29,844 nt of DNA from JAMOAD01 sp023621955 (GTDB lineage Bacteria > Acidobacteriota > Aminicenantia > JAMOAD01): NCBI GenBank assembly GCA_035403085.1, contig DAONEM010000026.1, positions 1 to 29,844 on the forward strand, written 5' to 3'. The notes below the pieces were generated by a model that ran no database searches, was not told where the DNA came from, and was given only the letters and a program-made list of their open reading frames with translations. Positions 8,569 to 17,160 of this stretch are shown here, piece after piece. Within the stretch, counting starts at the first letter, position 1. Each line of letters opens with the position of its first letter. The position numbers were made by a program, and so were the translations under genes.

Positions 8569-10230
8569 TCAGAGACGGTTTCTCGCCCTTTCGATCAGTT
8601 CCCGGGCCCCTTGGGAAAGGCTCTCAGAAACGGCGGTCCCCGCCATGAGCCTGGCGATCTCGGCGACCCGCTCCTCTTCGGCAAGGGAACGGACCGTTGA
8701 GAAGGTTCTCCCCCCCCTCTCCTCCTTCTCCACACGGAAGTGGTGATCGCCGAAGGCGGCCACCTGGGGGAAGTGGGTGATACAGAGGATCTGGTGATCT
8801 TTCGCCAAACGGAGGAGCTTCTCGCCAACCCTCTCCGCGGTTCCTCCTCCAACACCACTGTCAATCTCGTCGAAGATGAAGGTCCTCGAGGCCTCCTCCT
8901 GGGAGAGCAGTTTCAGGGCCAGCATGATTCTCGACAACTCCCCTCCCGAGGCGACTTTGGAGAGAGGACGGGGGGTTTCGCCGGCGTTTGAGGAGAAGAG
9001 GAACTCGGCCTCCTCGGCCCCGGTGGGTGAGAAGGGTTCCACGGCGGTCATCTGGACCTTGAAGAGGGGGCTCTTCATCCCAAGCTCCTGAAGCTCTCCG
9101 ACGATATGCTCCTCCAGGTAGGAGGCCCTCTTAAGGCGCAGAGATGTCAGCCGTTCCGCCAGCTCCGTCCAACGCCGCTCTCCCTCCCTTCGACGTTGAA
9201 GGGACTCCTCTCGGTCGAATTCGAGGCTCTCCAAGGATTTCATTTCCTCTACGGCCTCGCCGAGCCTCTTCCCCATCTCCGCCTCTCCACCGTATTTTCG
9301 GTAGAGTTTCTCCAGCCGCGCCAGGCTCTCCTCTGTCTCTTCAAGCTCCTCGGGAGTGTAGTCGATCTCCCCCAAGGAGAGGGAGAGACGGGAGGCGGCG
9401 TCCTCGAGTTGATGGCGGAAGGTGGCCAGCTCCTCCCCCAGCTCCTCCCACTCCTTCTTGAAGGGGGCCAGGTGGGCCAGATTCTTCTCAACCGGCCCGA
9501 GAAGTTCCAGAAGACTCGGCTCTCCCTCTTGGATGAGGTTCAGAGACTCCTGAAGGTTTCGCACGATGGTTTCAGAGTTCTGAAAGACCTTCTTCTTCTC
9601 CTGGAGGACCCGGTAGTTCTCCTCCCTGAAGTCCAATCCCTCGAATTCGGCGATTACGTAGCGGAGATACTCCTCCCGACGCCCCCGCTCTTTTTCCCGC
9701 TCCTCAACCCTCTTCAGGGCCGCCTCGGCCTCCCACACCGAACGGCTCGCCCCGTCGAGATCCGCCAGAAGGGAGAGGTGCTCCTGGGGGAGGTCCAGCA
9801 ACTCCCTCTGGGAGATTCCGCTGGCCAAGTTTCTCTGATCGTGTTGCCCGTAGAGGGAGTAGAGGTAGGGCGCCAACTGCCTGAGGAAGGGGAGCTTGAA
9901 GGGCTCGTTGTTGATAAAGACCCTCTGCCTCTCGTCTTCGTAAAGCTCGCGGCGGAGGATGATCTCCCGACGGTCCTCCTCATCTTCGAAAAATTCCATG
10001 AGCGGAGGAAGGGGGCGGTCAAACCGGAAGTGCCCCTCAATGGTCACCCTGTTTTCGCCGGTGCGGATCAAGGTCTTGTCGAAACGCTCCCCTCCGAGGA
10101 AGCGGAGACTGTCCATGAGAATCGATTTTCCTGCGCCGGTTTCTCCGGTCAGTACGTTGAGACCGGGCTGGAAATCAACCTCCAAATCCTGAATGACTGC
10201 AAGGTTCCGGATTCGGAGCTTCTGAAGCAC
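8569..10230 (-). CDS. recN: DNA repair protein RecN
   Basis: RecN is an SMC-like ATPase that binds DNA ends and helps homology search in double-strand break repair. The 553-residue protein starts GTG CTT CAG with VLQKLRIRNLAV, the standard RecN beginning. Walker A is TGETGAGKS, a long coiled coil with many Glu, Arg and Leu residues forms the middle, and the C-terminal half carries the ABC signature SGGELSRIMLAL and Walker B FIFDEIDSGVGG. The frame is open about 19 codons further upstream inside the protease gene, but GTG at 10230 matches the family start and follows AAGGTGG. Only 5 bases separate it from the stop of the upstream protease gene, so the two are probably cotranscribed. An operon with a secreted protease is unusual for recN. 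Confidence 0.95.
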   Translation of the reverse strand: MLQKLRIRNLAVIQDLEVDFQPGLNVLTGETGAGKSILMDSLRFLGGERFDKTLIRTGENRVTIEGHFRFDRPLPPLMEFFEDEEDRREIILRRELYEDERQRVFINNEPFKLPFLRQLAPYLYSLYGQHDQRNLASGISQRELLDLPQEHLSLLADLDGASRSVWEAEAALKRVEEREKERGRREEYLRYVIAEFEGLDFREENYRVLQEKKKVFQNSETIVRNLQESLNLIQEGEPSLLELLGPVEKNLAHLAPFKKEWEELGEELATFRHQLEDAASRLSLSLGEIDYTPEELEETEESLARLEKLYRKYGGEAEMGKRLGEAVEEMKSLESLEFDREESLQRRREGERRWTELAERLTSLRLKRASYLEEHIVGELQELGMKSPLFKVQMTAVEPFSPTGAEEAEFLFSSNAGETPRPLSKVASGGELSRIMLALKLLSQEEASRTFIFDEIDSGVGGGTAERVGEKLLRLAKDHQILCITHFPQVAAFGDHHFRVEKEERGGRTFSTVRSLAEEERVAEIARLMAGTAVSESLSQGARELIERARNRL

Positions 10231-10235
10231 GTTTT

Positions 10236-11573
10236 TTATTCCACCTTGATCGGCGCCACGTAGGTGTTGGCGTTGAGCCTCCCCCACCCGAGGTAGATGT
10301 CGATCCCTGGGAAGAGGGCTTTGTTGACATCGTCGGAGCCGTACTTGAGGATCTTGAAGATCTCTTCGGCCGTCAGAAAGGGCTTGAGAGATCGGATCAG
10401 CCCGACCACACCGGAGGCAACCGCCGTGGCCGGAGAGGTCCCCGTCACCAGGGCATACTGCCCGTTGGGAAAGGTCGTCATGATCATGTGCCCTGGAGCG
10501 GCCACTGCAACTTCGGGCCCATGGTTGGAGAAAGAGGCGTGTAGATCGTTCTCGTCCGTGGCGGCGACGGCCAAAACGTAGGAGGAGTAACGGGCCGGGT
10601 AGCAGACCGATCCTTTCCCCTCGTTCCCCGTGGCGGCCAAGATGACGACATCCTTCTCATAGGCATACTTGAGGGCGTCTTCGAGAATGATCGAAGGCTC
10701 GTCGGCCCCAAGGCTCATGTTGATGACCTTACACCCTTCGTCCACGGCCCTACGGATCGCCAGCACCAGGTTGCTGTAGTTCCCCTTCCCATCGGCACCC
10801 AGAACCTTGTAGGGGATCAGGCGGCAGTTCCAGCAGATTCCTGCAATTCCCTGCCCGTTGTTCGTTGAAGCGCCGATGATCCCGGCCATAGCCGTTCCAT
10901 GACCGTTGTCGTCGATGGGGTAGGCGTTGTTGCCGACGAAGTTGAACCCGGCGTCCAGCTTGTTCCTCAGATCCGGGTGGTTGTAGTCGGCTCCGGAATC
11001 GAGGACTCCGATCTTCACCTCTTCCGAACCCTTGCTGAAGGTCCACGCATCGACGACGTTGATGTCCGCTCCCGATTTGGGCTGCACCACCGTCCCATCG
11101 GTAAGGTTCAACGTCTGACCGTGGTTGTAGAGGTAGAATTGGTAGAGGAAATAGGGGTCGTTGGGAGCGTCCATGGCCCTGACGACAACATCCTTCTCCA
11201 CAAGCTCCACGGCGGGGTTGTTCCGCAACTGCTCCATCAGGTCGTTGAGGGGAACCAGGGAGTCCTTCCCCTGAAAGCGGTAGACATTGTCGTAGAGAGG
11301 CTCGATCTCCGCGAAGCCGGTTGACTGAAAGAGAGTCTTCACGTCCATTCCGGAGAGGACCGGTTTCAGCTTCACCATGAGGGATTGGGGTTCGGAGTCG
11401 TTCCCGGAGGGGCTCTTCAAGGAGTCAACGTAGGAGACGCTCTTTATGCGGGCCCGGAGGCTCGACTTGCGAAGCTTCTCCACCCGGTGGTTTGTTCGGC
11501 CCAACAACCCGAGGCCCAGGAGGGAGACAACGGCGAGGACGCTCAGGATCAGGATAGGGTTCTTTCTTTTCAT
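10236..11573 (-). CDS. Subtilisin-like serine protease (S8), exported or membrane-anchored
   Basis: The 445-residue protein opens with a basic start and a hydrophobic stretch (about residues 6-25) that looks like a signal peptide or anchor. An inhibitor_I9-like propeptide region follows (about 63-133). The S8 domain has the full catalytic triad: D192 (GVLDSGADYNHPDL), H225 (DDNGHGTAMAGI) and S380 (VTGTSPATAVASG), plus the oxyanion Asn N317 (AATGNEGKG). The usual GTSMA is GTSPA here. Cys residues at 247 and 250 (CWNC) might form a disulfide. It probably acts in the periplasm or outside the cell; no substrate is evident. The gene follows an outer-membrane barrel gene by 10 bases and precedes recN by 5, so all three are likely one transcript. 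Active by residues, role unknown. Confidence 0.92.
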   Translation of the reverse strand: MKRKNPILILSVLAVVSLLGLGLLGRTNHRVEKLRKSSLRARIKSVSYVDSLKSPSGNDSEPQSLMVKLKPVLSGMDVKTLFQSTGFAEIEPLYDNVYRFQGKDSLVPLNDLMEQLRNNPAVELVEKDVVVRAMDAPNDPYFLYQFYLYNHGQTLNLTDGTVVQPKSGADINVVDAWTFSKGSEEVKIGVLDSGADYNHPDLRNKLDAGFNFVGNNAYPIDDNGHGTAMAGIIGASTNNGQGIAGICWNCRLIPYKVLGADGKGNYSNLVLAIRRAVDEGCKVINMSLGADEPSIILEDALKYAYEKDVVILAATGNEGKGSVCYPARYSSYVLAVAATDENDLHASFSNHGPEVAVAAPGHMIMTTFPNGQYALVTGTSPATAVASGVVGLIRSLKPFLTAEEIFKILKYGSDDVNKALFPGIDIYLGWGRLNANTYVAPIKVE

Positions 11574-11583
11574 CGGGGCCTCC

Positions 11584-12315
11584 TTAGAAGATATAGCTCA
11601 GGGAGAGTTCCATCCCCCAGGTGTTGATGAGAGAGGCTTCGGCGGTCAGGCGAAGGTAGTCCTCAAAGTCATAGGAGAGACCGGAAACGAGACCGGGAAC
11701 GAAACGGTTTTTGATCTTCAGATCCTCTTTGCCCGAAAGGTCTTCGATGGTCTCGGTTCCTTTGATCTTTCCAAAGCTCTGCAGGAAGCTGAACCCTCCG
11801 TAGAGAAGGAGGCCGTTGTTCAGCTTCTTTCGACCGAGAAGGTCCACCGAGACGGCTCCGTAGGTGGGATCGGCCTTGAACTGACCCTCTACTATGCGGA
11901 GGGTCACCTTCCAGGATTCCGAAGAGGGCATGTAGAGGTCCCCCCGAATGCGCCCACCAAGCTCGAAACCGCTGAGCTCGAAGGGGAAAGCCTCCGCCGC
12001 AGCCCCCAGGTAGAGGCCCCTCTTGGAGAAGGAGGGGGTCACGATGGAAAAGGGAACCTTCGTGAAGGTCACAGGATCCTTGACGCTCGTAAAGTCGATC
12101 CCGCCTGAGAGTGAAAAGGTGTAGGTCTCATCGACCTCCACGGAAGCGCTCAAAGCCAGTACCGAGTTACGCACCGTGTTCTTCGCATCGGTGCTTTTAA
12201 ACTTTATCGGTACCGCCTTATAGCTTCCCTTGGCGCCCACGAGAACCTTAAGATCAGATGCGGCCGCGGTGAGGGGAAAGAGAAGTATCAACAGGAAGAT
12301 GTAAGCCTTACGCAT
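11584..12315 (-). CDS. Outer-membrane beta-barrel protein, unknown role
   Basis: The 243-residue protein has a clear signal peptide (MRKAYIFLLILLFPLTAAAS, cleavage expected near residue 19) and then alternating hydrophobic/polar strands with many Gly, Ser and aromatic residues. It ends in LSLSYIF, a terminal Phe of the type read by the BAM complex. I do not recognise a family. The start ATG follows AAGGAGG at ideal spacing. It begins the barrel-protease-recN group and lies 79 bases downstream of atpC, with its own possible promoter in that gap. Another small barrel occurs in this window at 21054-21596, but the two are not obviously alike. Confidence 0.75.
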   Translation of the reverse strand: MRKAYIFLLILLFPLTAAASDLKVLVGAKGSYKAVPIKFKSTDAKNTVRNSVLALSASVEVDETYTFSLSGGIDFTSVKDPVTFTKVPFSIVTPSFSKRGLYLGAAAEAFPFELSGFELGGRIRGDLYMPSSESWKVTLRIVEGQFKADPTYGAVSVDLLGRKKLNNGLLLYGGFSFLQSFGKIKGTETIEDLSGKEDLKIKNRFVPGLVSGLSYDFEDYLRLTAEASLINTWGMELSLSYIF

Positions 12316-12341
12316 GCAACCTCCTTTTCGCAGGGGGATCT

Positions 12342-12373
12342 TCTATACTTTCTGTTTCTGTCTACTCTGTCAA
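12342..12373 (-). promoter_or_regulatory. Possible promoter of the barrel-protease-recN group
   Basis: On the minus strand a perfect TTGACA (12373-12368) precedes TATAGA (12347-12342), but the spacer is 20 bases, longer than the usual 16-18. AGTATA at 18 bases is a poorer alternative -10. The boxes lie in the only sizeable gap between atpC and recN. Confidence 0.4.
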
Positions 12374-12394
12374 TGAAACGGAGCCTTTGGCCGT

Positions 12395-12796
12395 TCAGGA
12401 CTTCGCCAAAGAGAGAAGGACCTGAAGGCGCCGCAGAGTCTCGAGGGCTTTATGAAACTCCTCTACGGAGACCTCTCCCTTGAGCCCCTTCTGAACGGTT
12501 GCCTCCTGAGCCCTCTTCTGCTCTTCCAGTTCTCTCAGGCTCAGCTCTCCCGCCTCGACAACCTCATCGGCCAGGATCGTGACCTTATCGGGAAGAACAT
12601 CCATGTAGCCCCCGTTCACGAAGAGGGAACCCCTCTCGGTCCCCTTCCGGAACCAGAGCTCGCCCATCCCGAGGAGAGAGAAGAAGGGGGTGTGCCCGGG
12701 GAGGATTCCCACATAACCCAGCTTGCAGGGAACCTCAACCTCTTCGGCCTCTTTGGTCAGCACGACCCTCTGGGGGGTTACGATCTCGAGCTTCAT
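12395..12796 (-). CDS. atpC: F-type ATP synthase subunit epsilon
   Basis: Epsilon is part of the central stalk and can inhibit ATP hydrolysis. The 133-residue protein has the N-terminal beta-sandwich with GYVGILPGHTPFFSLLG (about 27-43), VNGGYMDVLPDKVTILAD (about 61-78) and a C-terminal helical hairpin rich in Glu, Leu and Arg. Its ATG overlaps the atpD stop by one base (TAATG), so translation is coupled. It is the last gene of the ATP synthase operon. Confidence 0.95.
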   Translation of the reverse strand: MKLEIVTPQRVVLTKEAEEVEVPCKLGYVGILPGHTPFFSLLGMGELWFRKGTERGSLFVNGGYMDVLPDKVTILADEVVEAGELSLRELEEQKRAQEATVQKGLKGEVSVEEFHKALETLRRLQVLLSLAKS

Positions 12797-14217
12797 TAGA
12801 GGGTGGCTCCCAGTTGACGCGCCTTCTCCTTCGCCTCTTCAATGTTCCCGACCATGTAGAAGGCTTGCTCGGGAAGGTGGTCCCACTTCCCCTCGCAGAG
12901 TTCCTTGAAGCCCTGAACCGTTTCGGCGATAGGAACGTACTTGCCGGGACGGCCGCTGAAGACTTCGGCCGCGAAGAAGGGTTGGGAGAGGAACTTCTGA
13001 ATCTTCCTGGCCCTGTTCACGATGAGTTTATCCTCTTCGGAGAGCTCCTCCATTCCGAGGATGGCGATAATGTCCTGAAGCTCTTTATAGCGCTGGAGGA
13101 TCTCTTTGACCTTACGGGCCGTCTTGTAGTGCTCCTCACCGATGATCGCGGGGTCCAGGATCCGGGAGTAGGAGGTCAGGGGGTCTACGGCCGGGTAGAT
13201 AGCCATCTCCGTCAAGGCTCTCGAGAGGTTGGTGGTCGCGTCGAGGTGGGAGAAGGTGGTCGCCGGAGCAGGGTCCGTGTAGTCGTCGGCAGGGACATAG
13301 ATGGCCTGAACCGAAGTGATGGAGCCCTTCTTCGTCGAAGTGATCCTCTCCTGAAGTTCCCCCATTTCCGTGGCCAGGGTCGGCTGGTAGCCGACCGCCG
13401 AAGGGATTCGGCCGAGGAGGGCCGAAACTTCGGTTCCCGCCTGGGTGAAGCGGAAGATGTTGTCGACGAAGAGGAGAACGTCTTGACCCTGTTCGTCTCG
13501 GAAGTACTCGGCTTGGGTGACCCCGGTCAGGCCGACCCGGAGTCGGGCCCCCGGGGGCTCGGTCATCTGGCCGTAGACCATAACGGTCTTCCCGATAACC
13601 TTCGATTCCGTCATCTCCAGGTAGAGGTCGTTCCCCTCCCTGGTCCTCTCTCCCACTCCGGCAAAGACCGAGTAACCGCCGTGTTCCTTGGCGACGTTGT
13701 GGATGAGCTCCATGATGAGAACGGTTTTACCTACGCCGGCTCCCCCGAAGAGGCCGATCTTTCCGCCCTTCAGGAAGGGTTCGAGAAGGTCGATGACCTT
13801 GATCCCGGTCTCGAACATCTCCATCTCGGTGCTCTGATCGACCAGAGCGGGAGCATCCCTGTGAATCGGGTAGTTCTTGGTGCCCTGAATAGCGCCCTTC
13901 TTATCGACGGGCTCGCCTATGACGTTCATGACCCTCCCCAGACAAGGCTCTCCAACCGGGCAGGTGATCGGCGCTCCCGTATCTATGGCTTTCATCCCCC
14001 GAACCAACCCGTCGGTCGGATGCATGGAGACGGTCCTTACACAGTTCTCTCCAAGGTGTTGTTCAACTTCGGTGATGATGCTCAGGGGCTCCCCCTCGTA
14101 CCCTTCGGACGTGATGTTGATGGCGTTGTAGATCGCCGGAAGGTGACCCTTGAACTCTATATCCACAACGGGGCCGATGACTTGAACGACCTTACCGATG
14201 AGCTCTTTCTCTCCCAT
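12796..14217 (-). CDS. atpD: F-type ATP synthase subunit beta
   Basis: Catalytic subunit of F1. The 473-residue protein is full length, with Walker A GGAGVGKT, the GERTREGNDLY stretch carrying the catalytic Glu (GVGERTREG), Walker B VLLFVDNIFRF and the DELSEED-like loop MEELSEEDKL. Start ATG follows AGGAGG at good spacing, 9 bases after the atpG stop. All catalytic residues expected for an active synthase appear present. Confidence 0.98.
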   Translation of the reverse strand: MGEKELIGKVVQVIGPVVDIEFKGHLPAIYNAINITSEGYEGEPLSIITEVEQHLGENCVRTVSMHPTDGLVRGMKAIDTGAPITCPVGEPCLGRVMNVIGEPVDKKGAIQGTKNYPIHRDAPALVDQSTEMEMFETGIKVIDLLEPFLKGGKIGLFGGAGVGKTVLIMELIHNVAKEHGGYSVFAGVGERTREGNDLYLEMTESKVIGKTVMVYGQMTEPPGARLRVGLTGVTQAEYFRDEQGQDVLLFVDNIFRFTQAGTEVSALLGRIPSAVGYQPTLATEMGELQERITSTKKGSITSVQAIYVPADDYTDPAPATTFSHLDATTNLSRALTEMAIYPAVDPLTSYSRILDPAIIGEEHYKTARKVKEILQRYKELQDIIAILGMEELSEEDKLIVNRARKIQKFLSQPFFAAEVFSGRPGKYVPIAETVQGFKELCEGKWDHLPEQAFYMVGNIEEAKEKARQLGATL

Positions 14218-14226
14218 TGAAACCTC

Positions 14227-15090
14227 CTATCGTTTCATCGCTTCGCTGGCGGTGGTAATCTCCAGAATCTCCCCGGTGATGGAGGTCTGGCGGATCTTGT
14301 TCATCTCGAGGATGAGGGAAGCCACGACTTCCGTGGCGTTTTGGGTGGCCATCTCCATGGCCATCATCCGTGCGGCTTGCTCAGAGGCCATGGATTCCAA
14401 GAGGATTCGGTAGAACCCGTTCTTCATGTAGGCCGGGAGCATGGCTTTAAAGATCTCCTCGGCGGAGGGTTCAAACTCGTACCCCGGGAAGGGCTCCTCC
14501 CCTGCGGCAACGACGGGGGGAATGGGAAGCCACTTTTCCAGGACCACTTCGCTTCGAGAGACGGAGTGAAACTTGTTGTAAAGAAGGTAGACCGCGTCGG
14601 TGCTCCCGTCAAGGAAGGAGTCGATCAACCGCTCGGATATCTCCAGACTCCCTTCATAAGAGGGTTTGGAGAGAAGCCCGGCCTTGGAGAAGAGCATCTC
14701 CCTCTCCCGGAAGCGGAAGTAGTCAACCCCCTTCTTCCCCAGGACAGAGAGGGCGACCTCCCTGTTTTGGGAGAGCTCACCGATCTTGGCCTCGGCAAAC
14801 TTGAGTGTGTTGGTGTTGAAGGCTCCACAGAGTCCTTTATCTCCGGCGATGACCACCAGGGTCACCCTCTTCTCCTCACGGTTCTGGAAGAAGGGGTGGG
14901 TGATCTGGGAGTCTCTCGCCACGATCTGACGGAGGATTCCCTTCAGCCTCTCGGCGTAGGGTCTCGTTTGAAGAACCAAGCCCTGGAAGCGCTTCAGCTT
15001 GGCCGCAGAGACACTCTTCATCGCTTTCGTGAGCTGGGTGGTGCTCTTGACGCTTCTGATCCGGTGTCTCAGATCGATGACGCTAGGCAT
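14227..15090 (-). CDS. atpG: F-type ATP synthase subunit gamma
   Basis: Rotating central shaft of F1. The 287-residue protein begins MPSVIDLRHRIRSVKSTTQLTKAMK, the standard N-terminal helix, has VIAGDKGLCGAFNTN in the Rossmann-like domain and ends with the C-terminal helix containing LILEMNKIRQTSITGEILEI. Its ATG overlaps the atpA stop by one base (TAATG). Complete and ordinary. Confidence 0.97.
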   Translation of the reverse strand: MPSVIDLRHRIRSVKSTTQLTKAMKSVSAAKLKRFQGLVLQTRPYAERLKGILRQIVARDSQITHPFFQNREEKRVTLVVIAGDKGLCGAFNTNTLKFAEAKIGELSQNREVALSVLGKKGVDYFRFREREMLFSKAGLLSKPSYEGSLEISERLIDSFLDGSTDAVYLLYNKFHSVSRSEVVLEKWLPIPPVVAAGEEPFPGYEFEPSAEEIFKAMLPAYMKNGFYRILLESMASEQAARMMAMEMATQNATEVVASLILEMNKIRQTSITGEILEITTASEAMKR

Positions 15091-16613
15091 TAAAGGCTGT
15101 TCTCCTTCTTGAAGCTGTCATGAAAGGTCTGCACCGCCTCCTTCAGCCGGCTGTCCAACTCCGGAGAGATGTCTTTCTTCTCGACGATCTCTTTGTAGAT
15201 CTCCCCATAGTGGTCTTCGATATACCCGTAGAGTTCCTTCTCAAACCTTCTGACCAGGGGGATGGGGATATCGTCCAGGAAACCTTTTGTCCCGGCGTAG
15301 ATTCCGGCGACCTGCCGCTCCACGCCCAGGGGTTCATACTGATCCTGTTTGAGAAGCTCGGTGAGGCGTCTTCCACGATCAAGCTGAGCGATGGTGGACT
15401 TGTCCAGGTCAGAGCCGAACTGGGCGAAGGCTTCGAGTTCTCTGAACTGCGCCAGATCCATCCTCAACGTCCCGGCGACCTTCTTCATCGCTTTGATCTG
15501 AGCGTTCCCGCCGACCCTGGAAACCGAGATCCCGCTGTTGATGGCGGGGCGGATTCCGGCGTTGAAGTAGTCCGGTTCCAGGTAGATCTGCCCGTCGGTG
15601 ATGGAGATCACGTTGGTCGGAATGTAGCCGGAAACGTCTCCGGCCTGCGTCTCGATCACCGGAAGAGCGGTGAGGGTTCCGCCGCCCAGGTCGTCCCTGA
15701 GCTTGGCCGCCCTCTCAAGAAGACGTGAATGGAGGTAGAAAACGTCGCCGGGGAAGGCCTCACGTCCCGGTGGACGTCTGAGCAGGAGGGAGATCTCGCG
15801 GTAGGCCTGAGCGTGTTTGGAGAGATCGTCGTAGACGATCAGGGCATGGCGCCCACTGTCCCGGAAGAACTCGCCCATGGCGCAGCCCGCATAGGGGGCT
15901 ATGTATTGAAGGGGTGCCGAGGACGAAGCAGAGGCGACAACGACGATGGTGTACTCCATGGCGCCCTGTTCTTCCAGGTGACGGACGACCTGGGCGACCG
16001 TGGACTGCTTCTGTCCGATGGCAACGTAGATACAGATCATATCCTTGTTCTTCTTCTGGTTGATGAAGGCGTCGATGGCGATGGCCGTCTTCCCGGTCTG
16101 ACGGTCACCGATGATCAGTTCCCTCTGTCCCCTTCCGATGGGGATCATGGAATCAATCGCCTTCAGGCCCGTCTGCATAGGCTCCTTCACCGGCTGCCTT
16201 TCGATGACTCCGGGGGCCAAACGCTCGACCGGGTTATACCTGTCGGTCTTGATCTCCCCCTTTCCGTCCAGAGGACGGCCCAAGGGATCGACGACCCTAC
16301 CGATCAAGGCGTCACCGACGGGAACAGAGATGACCCGGTGGGTCCTCTTGACGATGTCCCCCTCTTTGATGAGCTCCGAATCGCCGAGAAGAACCGTACC
16401 GACGTTGTCCTCTTCGAGGTTGAGGGCAAGGCCGTAGACATCGTTCGGGAACTCCAGAAGCTCGTTGTACATGACCTTTTCAAGGCCGTAAACCCGGGCG
16501 ATGCCGTCGCCGACGTTCATGACGACACCCTTCTCCTCCACCTCCAGGTCGGATTTGAAGCGGGAGATTTGTTCCTTGATGATCAAACTGATTTCATCGG
16601 CCTTGATGTTCAT
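15090..16613 (-). CDS. atpA: F-type ATP synthase subunit alpha
   Basis: Non-catalytic nucleotide-binding subunit of F1. With the ATG at 16613 the protein has 507 residues, matching the family. It starts MNIKADEISLIIKEQI, has Walker A GDRQTGKT and the VVASASSSAPLQYIAPY stretch, and ends in a helical domain. The frame is open about 30 codons further upstream inside atpH, but that stretch is not alpha-like and the chosen ATG follows AAGGAGAG. The start lies 20 bases inside the end of atpH. Confidence 0.97.
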   Translation of the reverse strand: MNIKADEISLIIKEQISRFKSDLEVEEKGVVMNVGDGIARVYGLEKVMYNELLEFPNDVYGLALNLEEDNVGTVLLGDSELIKEGDIVKRTHRVISVPVGDALIGRVVDPLGRPLDGKGEIKTDRYNPVERLAPGVIERQPVKEPMQTGLKAIDSMIPIGRGQRELIIGDRQTGKTAIAIDAFINQKKNKDMICIYVAIGQKQSTVAQVVRHLEEQGAMEYTIVVVASASSSAPLQYIAPYAGCAMGEFFRDSGRHALIVYDDLSKHAQAYREISLLLRRPPGREAFPGDVFYLHSRLLERAAKLRDDLGGGTLTALPVIETQAGDVSGYIPTNVISITDGQIYLEPDYFNAGIRPAINSGISVSRVGGNAQIKAMKKVAGTLRMDLAQFRELEAFAQFGSDLDKSTIAQLDRGRRLTELLKQDQYEPLGVERQVAGIYAGTKGFLDDIPIPLVRRFEKELYGYIEDHYGEIYKEIVEKKDISPELDSRLKEAVQTFHDSFKKENSL

Positions 16614-17160
16614 GATCGCTCTCCTTAACAATAGTTTCCTTGAGCCGGCGGATCTTTCCGGCGACGCTTCCGTCGAAGAATGTTGTCCCGGAACGGACGA
16701 CAAGCCCTCCGATCAGGGAGGGATCGATCCTATACTCCGCTTCGACTCTCCCCCCAAGACGTTTTTCTAGAACCACCGTCAGGGCCTCTTTCTCACTCTC
16801 GGTCAACGGAAGGGGGGAACTCACCTCGACGGGGAAGATGTTTCGGCTCTCCTGGCCGAGAAGAACATAGTGTTTCAGGACCGCCTCAAGGATCTCCACC
16901 CTCCTCTTCTCGACGAGGAGGAGAAGGAAGCGGTTCACCAGAGAAGAAGATCCGGTCTTAGCGAAGAGGCTCTCCAGGAGAGAGACCTTCGCGGTTTTCT
17001 CGAGCATGGGGTTGCAGAGGTAGCCGGAGAGGTCCTCCTCCCGGCGAAGCAGTTCGACAAACCCGGCCAGTTCATCCCGGACCCTGTCGAAGGTCTCATC
17101 GGCGGTCAAAGATTCGAAAAGGCCCTTGGCGTACCTCTTGGCGACGATCTCTTCCCTCAC
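16594..17160 (-). CDS. atpH: F-type ATP synthase subunit delta
   Basis: Delta joins the peripheral stalk to the top of F1 (OSCP-like). The 188-residue protein begins with the typical VAKRYAKGLFE motif near the N-terminus and has the C-terminal PLPLTESEKEAL and DPSLIGGLVVRSG motifs. The start is GTG, overlapping the atpF stop as GTGA; its 3' end overlaps atpA by 20 bases. Complete. Confidence 0.95.
   Translation of the reverse strand: MREEIVAKRYAKGLFESLTADETFDRVRDELAGFVELLRREEDLSGYLCNPMLEKTAKVSLLESLFAKTGSSSLVNRFLLLLVEKRRVEILEAVLKHYVLLGQESRNIFPVEVSSPLPLTESEKEALTVVLEKRLGGRVEAEYRIDPSLIGGLVVRSGTTFFDGSVAGKIRRLKETIVKESDHEHQGR

Noticed and set aside
9106..10263. 385-codon plus-strand open frame
   Set aside because: Antisense of recN, whose motifs are complete; no promoter or Shine-Dalgarno.
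12374..12397. Hairpin at the atpC stop as an operon terminator
   Set aside because: Short bulged stem with no T-run; it runs straight into the TTGACA box of the next promoter.
12814..14220. 468-codon plus-strand open frame
   Set aside because: Antisense shadow of atpD, kept open by codon bias.
16614..16703. N-terminal extension of atpA
   Set aside because: Lies inside atpH, not alpha-like, and the ATG at 16613 has a strong ribosome binding site.
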